Positions 5,893-8,696 of a DNA stretch of 8,696 bases are shown here, piece by piece (within the stretch, counting starts at the first letter, position 1; the number at the start of each line of letters is the position of its first letter). The stretch spans positions 1 through 8,696 of the forward strand of contig CAYVFC010000221.1 in assembly GCA_964450715.1 (NCBI GenBank), written 5' to 3'. The notes beneath the pieces were generated by a model. It saw nothing but the letters and a program-made list of their open reading frames with translations, was not told where the DNA came from and did no database searches. Both the position numbers and the translations under genes were made by a program. This DNA is from CAYVFC01 sp964450715 (GTDB lineage Bacteria > Myxococcota_A > Polyangia > Polyangiales > JAFGIB01).

Positions 5893-6372
5893 GTCAGGAC
5901 CTTCATCATAGGAATGACGGGCGCGACTCTCGCGAATCTGGAGACCATGGCGTCTGCGGGCGGGGCGCCCCAGCACGGACCTGACTTCTGCGGGCCGGGT
6001 GTGGGTACCTGCCACTACTGGAGCGTCGGCGACGGGGACCCGGTCGCCTTCGTAGACGCGCTCGAGCAGATCCAGGCGGTCGCGGTGATTCCTTGCGAGT
6101 ACGCCATTCCGCCGGCGCCGCCGGGCGAGCAGTTGGTCAATAATCTGGTGGATGTCACCTTCACGGACGCGAATGGCAACCAGAGCATTATCCCGATGGC
6201 GGCTGACCCCGGGCAATGCGATCCGCAGGGCGGTGGGTGGTACTACGACGATCCCGCATCGCCCTCGACGATTCGTCTCTGCGAGGCTACCTGCAACCTG
6301 GTGACCGCCGCCACAGCGGGCGCCAGTCTCGATATCGTCTACGGGTGCGATGAGACGGTAACCATCGGGTGA
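5893..6372 (+). pseudogene. VWA-domain lipoprotein, C-terminal remnant (5'-truncated)
   Basis: From VRTFIIGMTGATLANLETMA onward the frame follows the C-terminal part of myxobacterial von Willebrand factor A lipoproteins: the last VWA strand and helix, AGGAPQHGPDFCGPG, then DPVAFVDALEQIQAVAVIPCEYAIP, CDPQGGGWYYDDPASPSTIRLCEATC and a terminal VTAATAGASLDIVYGCDE. Paired Cys residues (CEY, CDP, CEATC, YGC) and the GGWYYDDP motif are characteristic of that group. The signal peptide, lipobox and the front of the VWA domain with its MIDAS DxSxS motif are absent. The frame does extend upstream (an ATG-like start at 5824, MFSQRFGKEDVGG), but those residues are unrelated. Without the N-terminus it cannot be exported or bind metal as the family does. 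The remaining codons are undamaged, so the truncation looks recent. Confidence 0.8.
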
Positions 6373-6394
6373 AGGCGCGCCGCGCGTTCGCTTA

Positions 6395-6427
6395 CCTTCG
6401 CGACCCGACCGCGGTCGCTTTCGAAGG
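6395..6427. terminator. Long imperfect hairpin after the VWA remnant
   Basis: CCTTC-GCGACC pairs with GGTCGC-(TTTC)-GAAGG around a 7-base loop (6406-6412), 11 pairs with one 4-base bulge, starting 23 bp after the stop codon. It lies in the convergent gap, so it may serve either strand. No T-run follows directly. Confidence 0.35.
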
Positions 6428-6448
6428 ACTCGTACCGATTCGGGCATA

Positions 6449-6490
6449 CTCACCTTATAACAGAAGGTGAGCTCGCGTTTCGATATTTTT
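6449..6490 (+). terminator. Putative intrinsic terminator of the VWA remnant
   Basis: Perfect 8-bp stem CTCACCTT / AAGGTGAG (6449-6456 and 6464-6471) with loop ATAACAG. A T-rich stretch, TTTCGATATTTTT, follows after about 7 bases. Position in a convergent gap supports a terminator; the stem is only half G+C and the T-run is displaced. Confidence 0.42.
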
Positions 6491-6556
6491 GAAGGTTAGC
6501 AGAGACCTGACGAGGCATATCTGCAACAGCGATGGGATATATTGATTAATCTTCCT

Positions 6557-6847
6557 TCAGCGATCGGGCCGGCGCGGACGCTGCCCGGCAGCGCGCTGCA
6601 GGAACCTGGACCGCGATAGCGCACGGCGCTCCTCCGGCGTCGACTTCATCGCCGTCTCCACCAGCGCGTGATGCAGGGCCTCCTGGGAATCGCGGGTGAC
6701 ATTCCTGAGCTCGGCCAGCGCGGCTCGCAGGGCTTCGGGCTGAAACGGATCCGCGACCAGCGCGCGCGCCACGGCCTTGCGCGCCCTGCGCAGCGCAGTG
6801 CGCTTCGGCGCCAGTTGCTTCTCGCGCCCACTCAAGAAACGCTTCAT
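6557..6847 (-). CDS. Metal-sensor-like protein, C-terminal piece in a separate frame
   Basis: 96 residues, MKRFLSGREKQLAPKRTAL, then RRARKAVARALVADPFQP, EALRAALAELRNVTRDSQEALHHALVETA and MKSTPEERRALSR. This is the helical hairpin typical of the periplasmic heavy-metal sensor / CpxP-Spy-like group: an Arg-rich helix, a DPFxPExLxAALxxLR turn, a second helix with SQEALHxALVE, then the xxPEERRxL end. It starts with an ATG that overlaps the stop of the membrane-anchored piece (ATGA at 6847-6844). On its own it has no signal or membrane segment and would stay in the cytoplasm, where this fold is not expected to work. I therefore think it is the second half of one protein, separated by a one-base change or joined by -1 frameshifting. 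Confidence 0.72.
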   Translation of the reverse strand: MKRFLSGREKQLAPKRTALRRARKAVARALVADPFQPEALRAALAELRNVTRDSQEALHHALVETAMKSTPEERRALSRSRFLQRAAGQRPRRPDR

Positions 6848-7035
6848 GGGCCCGGCCCGGCCCAGAGCTTCTCGCCGGAAAACGCGCGATCCCGCGGAGC
6901 GAACGTCGGCGCCCCGCGCTCCGGCCCGTGACGGCCGCCGTGGACAATACGGGCGACGAAAAACCCCGCAAAAAAGAGGTTGAGCGCGGCCGATAGAGCC
7001 AGCGCGATGACCAGGCGACGGTTTGTCGGGGTCAT
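6844..7035 (-). CDS. Metal-sensor-like protein, membrane-anchored N-terminal piece
   Basis: 63 residues from ATG 7035: MTPTNRR, then a single hydrophobic helix (LVIALALSAALNLFFAGFFVARIV, residues 8-31), then a His/Gly/Pro-rich periplasmic linker (HGGRHGPERG) ending AGPGP and TGA. N-terminal anchors of this form, with NLFFAGF in the helix, head the periplasmic heavy-metal sensor-like proteins of proteobacteria and myxobacteria, which usually run to about 140-160 residues in one chain. Here the frame stops just before the helical domain, which continues in the -1 frame. The upstream stop overlaps this ATG (ATGA at 7035-7032), indicating translational coupling to the gene before it. The heptamer G-GGC-CCA precedes the stop. 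Confidence 0.68.
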   Translation of the reverse strand: MTPTNRRLVIALALSAALNLFFAGFFVARIVHGGRHGPERGAPTFAPRDRAFSGEKLWAGPGP

Positions 7036-7235
7036 GGCTCCTGCTCCTGCTCGAGGTTCGAGGCGAGCGCCAGGATCGACAGGTCGTCTTCCGTATCCGA
7101 GGCGAATACCACTGCCGTGAGATCCTCCCAGCCGGCCAGGTGGTCCTCGTTCTGAAGCGACACATCCTCGTACGTCGCGGTCGATGCGGTCTGCTCCGCG
7201 GATATGGCGACCGTCAGAGATACGGACCGGTTCAT
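7032..7235 (-). CDS. Small unknown protein at the head of the metal-sensor cluster
   Basis: 67 residues if begun at ATG 7235, MNRSVSLTVAISAEQTASTA, then YEDVSLQNEDHLAGWEDLTA and DLSILALASNLEQEQEP. Acidic, without signal peptide or membrane helix. I do not recognise it. Codons end mostly in G or C, and its TGA overlaps the ATG of the membrane-anchored sensor piece by four bases, both of which argue that it is real. The start is uncertain: no ribosome binding site precedes the ATG, and a TTG at 7271 directly after a TAG would add 12 residues. In comparable loci a sigma or anti-sigma gene often precedes the sensor; the DLxxLALAxxL tail could belong to such a small regulatory protein, but this is a guess. 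Confidence 0.45.
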   Translation of the reverse strand: MNRSVSLTVAISAEQTASTATYEDVSLQNEDHLAGWEDLTAVVFASDTEDDLSILALASNLEQEQEP

Positions 7236-7381
7236 CTGGAGGCGGGGCCCGGAGATGCCGGCGCCGGGCAACTACCCGCCATCCATCGGCGGCTCTCCGC
7301 GAAGCTCGAGGCGGGATAGCGCGCTGCGCGAACGCCGCAATTGTGACCCTTTCGCCCTCGCGATGAGGTAGAGTCATCGTC
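7236..7381. promoter_or_regulatory. Divergent intergenic region
   Basis: About 146 bp between the minus-strand sensor cluster and the plus-strand lipoprotein gene, which must carry promoters for both. I could not pick out convincing -35/-10 boxes or operators. GAGG at about 7365 is a possible distant ribosome binding site for the GTG at 7382. Confidence 0.4.
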
Positions 7382-8653
7382 GTGGACCAATACGGCTGGC
7401 GCGGCGCGGGGATGCTGGGCGGCCTGGCGCTCGCCGCGCTAGTGTGCGGCTGCAGCTCGACCCCGGCCGCGGCTCCGCCGCCTCAAGCGCCGGCGCCGGT
7501 CCATCCGAGCCGCTTCGTCGAGGAGCCGGAGCCGGTGTTCGTCGAAACCCCGCAGGGACTGGTCCGCATCAACACCGACGGCACGGGCCGACGGAGGTTG
7601 GCCGGGCCCGGCATGTCGATCGCGGCCATGTCGCTCGACGGTGAGCTGCTCGCGGTGCGCGACGACGAGCGGGACAACCTGTACGTGCTCCGGGGGCAGG
7701 GCAAGCCACGCCGCGTACGCGAGCTGGATATGGTCCTAGGCGCCGCGGCTCTGTCTCCCGATGAAAGCGTGCTCGCTGCTGTCCGTTCGCCCGCCCTGGG
7801 AGCCTTGACCGACGACCGCGTGTACCTGGTCGATATCGACACCCTGAAGGTGCAAGTAGTCCCGAAGGCCACGGAGCGCTACGTCGTGTGGCTTACCTGG
7901 TCGACGGATGGGCGCCATCTATGGATCCAACTGAAGGACGGCGCCATTCAGCGCGTCGATATCGAGACACGGACGCGCCAGTTCATGACGCGAGCGCCGC
8001 CGAAGTCCGAGCTGTTCTGGACGGACGCGAGGCCGTCCAGATGCCGCTCGGCTTTGCTCGAGGTGCAACCGTTGCCTTTTCTGGGCGACCTGAAGCTGAC
8101 TCATCCGGTGCACGGCACGCGGCTTCTGTTGACCGCGCACGGCCGGGAGCCGGGAACCAAAGCCAACGGCGCGTATTTCACGCGTACGTGCCGCCAGGTC
8201 GTTTACGCGCTCGACGACGCGGTTTGGGTCGTCGATGTGCCCAGCGGCACGACCGGCAAGCTCATCGAGGGCCGGAGGCCGCGCGGCCTGCCCCGGCGGC
8301 AGGAGCCCGAGCCCCGCGAGCTCGAGCCTGACGCCGGCAAGGAGCTCGTCGGTACGGCCGACAAGTGGCAGGACGACAGTGTCCTCGAGGATAAGGAAGA
8401 GGCCGCCGCCGAAGCCCGGCTGGCGCTTCCGACCGATCGCCGGCCGAAGGGGTATGAGGGATTGGTATACGCCCCGCGTCTCACCCTCACGCAGAGACCC
8501 GACCGCGAGTCCGAGCTGACCTGGGCTCACGTGGGGCTCGCGAGCGAGAAAATTCACTACGGGCGCGCCAGCGGTCGCGCACGCATCGACGCACAGATCG
8601 GCGGGGGCGAGGCGGGGGCGGACGGGCGGCTGCATTTGCTCCTAGTGCCGTGA
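7382..8653 (+). CDS. Lipoprotein with beta-propeller-like (TolB/WD40-like) region
   Basis: 423 residues from GTG 7382; an internal ATG at 7412 (residue 11) is preceded by GGGG and could be the real start. The hydrophobic segment MLGGLALAALVCGC ends in a good lipobox (V-C-G-C), giving lipidated Cys24, followed by an Ala/Pro-rich linker to about residue 42. Residues 50-300 contain repeated strand-turn units with propeller character: VRINTDGTGRRRLAG, MSLDGELLAVRDD, ALSPDESVLAAVRS, RVYLVDIDTLKVQVV, LTWSTDGRHLWIQL and VDIETRTRQFM. The recurring (S)PDExxLA and STDGxxL motifs are those of TolB-like and WD40-like blades. Residues about 300-360 are a charged, Pro/Glu-rich linker; the C-terminal segment is again strand-rich. 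It should be anchored in the envelope facing the periplasm or surface. No enzymatic motif is seen, and the role is unknown. The gene looks complete and uses typical high-GC codons. Confidence 0.68.
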   Translation: MDQYGWRGAGMLGGLALAALVCGCSSTPAAAPPPQAPAPVHPSRFVEEPEPVFVETPQGLVRINTDGTGRRRLAGPGMSIAAMSLDGELLAVRDDERDNLYVLRGQGKPRRVRELDMVLGAAALSPDESVLAAVRSPALGALTDDRVYLVDIDTLKVQVVPKATERYVVWLTWSTDGRHLWIQLKDGAIQRVDIETRTRQFMTRAPPKSELFWTDARPSRCRSALLEVQPLPFLGDLKLTHPVHGTRLLLTAHGREPGTKANGAYFTRTCRQVVYALDDAVWVVDVPSGTTGKLIEGRRPRGLPRRQEPEPRELEPDAGKELVGTADKWQDDSVLEDKEEAAAEARLALPTDRRPKGYEGLVYAPRLTLTQRPDRESELTWAHVGLASEKIHYGRASGRARIDAQIGGGEAGADGRLHLLLVP

Positions 8654-8696
8654 CCGGGAGGTTTTGAGCCCCCTGTATTTGAACTTGCGCCGCGCT

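Noticed and set aside
7483..8635. Minus-strand frames opposite the propeller lipoprotein
   Set aside because: Arg/Ser-rich shadows of a GC-rich gene; the plus-strand frame has a signal peptide and blade motifs.
1..8696. tRNA genes, rRNA and CRISPR arrays
   Set aside because: No cloverleaf-like sequence, conserved rRNA stretch or regularly spaced repeats were seen on reading; a covariance-model scan was not possible.

Overview
The window looks like accessory chromosome from a high-GC, Gram-negative deltaproteobacterial-type organism, most likely Myxococcota. Evidence: GC-rich coding with strong third-position GC, secreted lipoproteins with Gly/Ser-rich linkers and DxDxDxDG-type acidic repeats, the C-terminal half of the myxobacterial VWA-lipoprotein type, a DUF7793-like (SpoIIAA/STAS-like) protein and a small periplasmic metal-sensor-type protein. 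All family calls come from reading the translations; no database search was run.

Positions 1-2170 are an insertion-sequence graveyard. It holds the N-terminus of an ISKra4-type transposase (minus, running off the left edge), a frameshifted and 3'-truncated IS91-type HUH transposase (plus) joined in frame to a small winged-helix-like protein (plus), and an IS66-type transposase fragment (minus) that abuts the tail of that gene. Positions 2215-3102 hold an intact minus-strand lipoprotein with two 49-residue MopE-like acidic repeats and a Cys-rich C-terminus. A pair of 12-bp direct repeats lies upstream of it.

Positions 3386-4310 hold a second, different ISKra4-type transposase that lost its C-terminus. 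It abuts a short GC3-rich fragment of an unidentified Cys-rich gene on the other strand. Its translation start lies beneath a long nested inverted repeat that looks like a device masking the ribosome binding site. Positions 4445-5013 hold a DUF7793-like gene (minus) and a very small doubtful ORF downstream of it. Positions 5014-5892 are of visibly lower GC and have no recognisable gene, although one plus-strand frame stays open for about 260 codons.

Positions 5893-6372 hold a 5'-truncated VWA-type lipoprotein (plus), which ends in hairpins that separate it from a convergent minus-strand cluster (7235-6557). That cluster is a small unknown ORF, a membrane-anchored N-terminal piece and a helical C-terminal piece of a metal-sensor-like protein. 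Each is joined to the next by an ATGA stop/start overlap. Divergent from it, a complete lipoprotein with a beta-propeller-like sensor region (7382-8653) closes the window.

I see no multi-gene defence or biosynthetic system here. The more interesting signals are the structured leader of the second ISKra4-type gene, the split sensor with a possible -1 slippery heptamer, and a 13-bp motif repeated at truncation borders.
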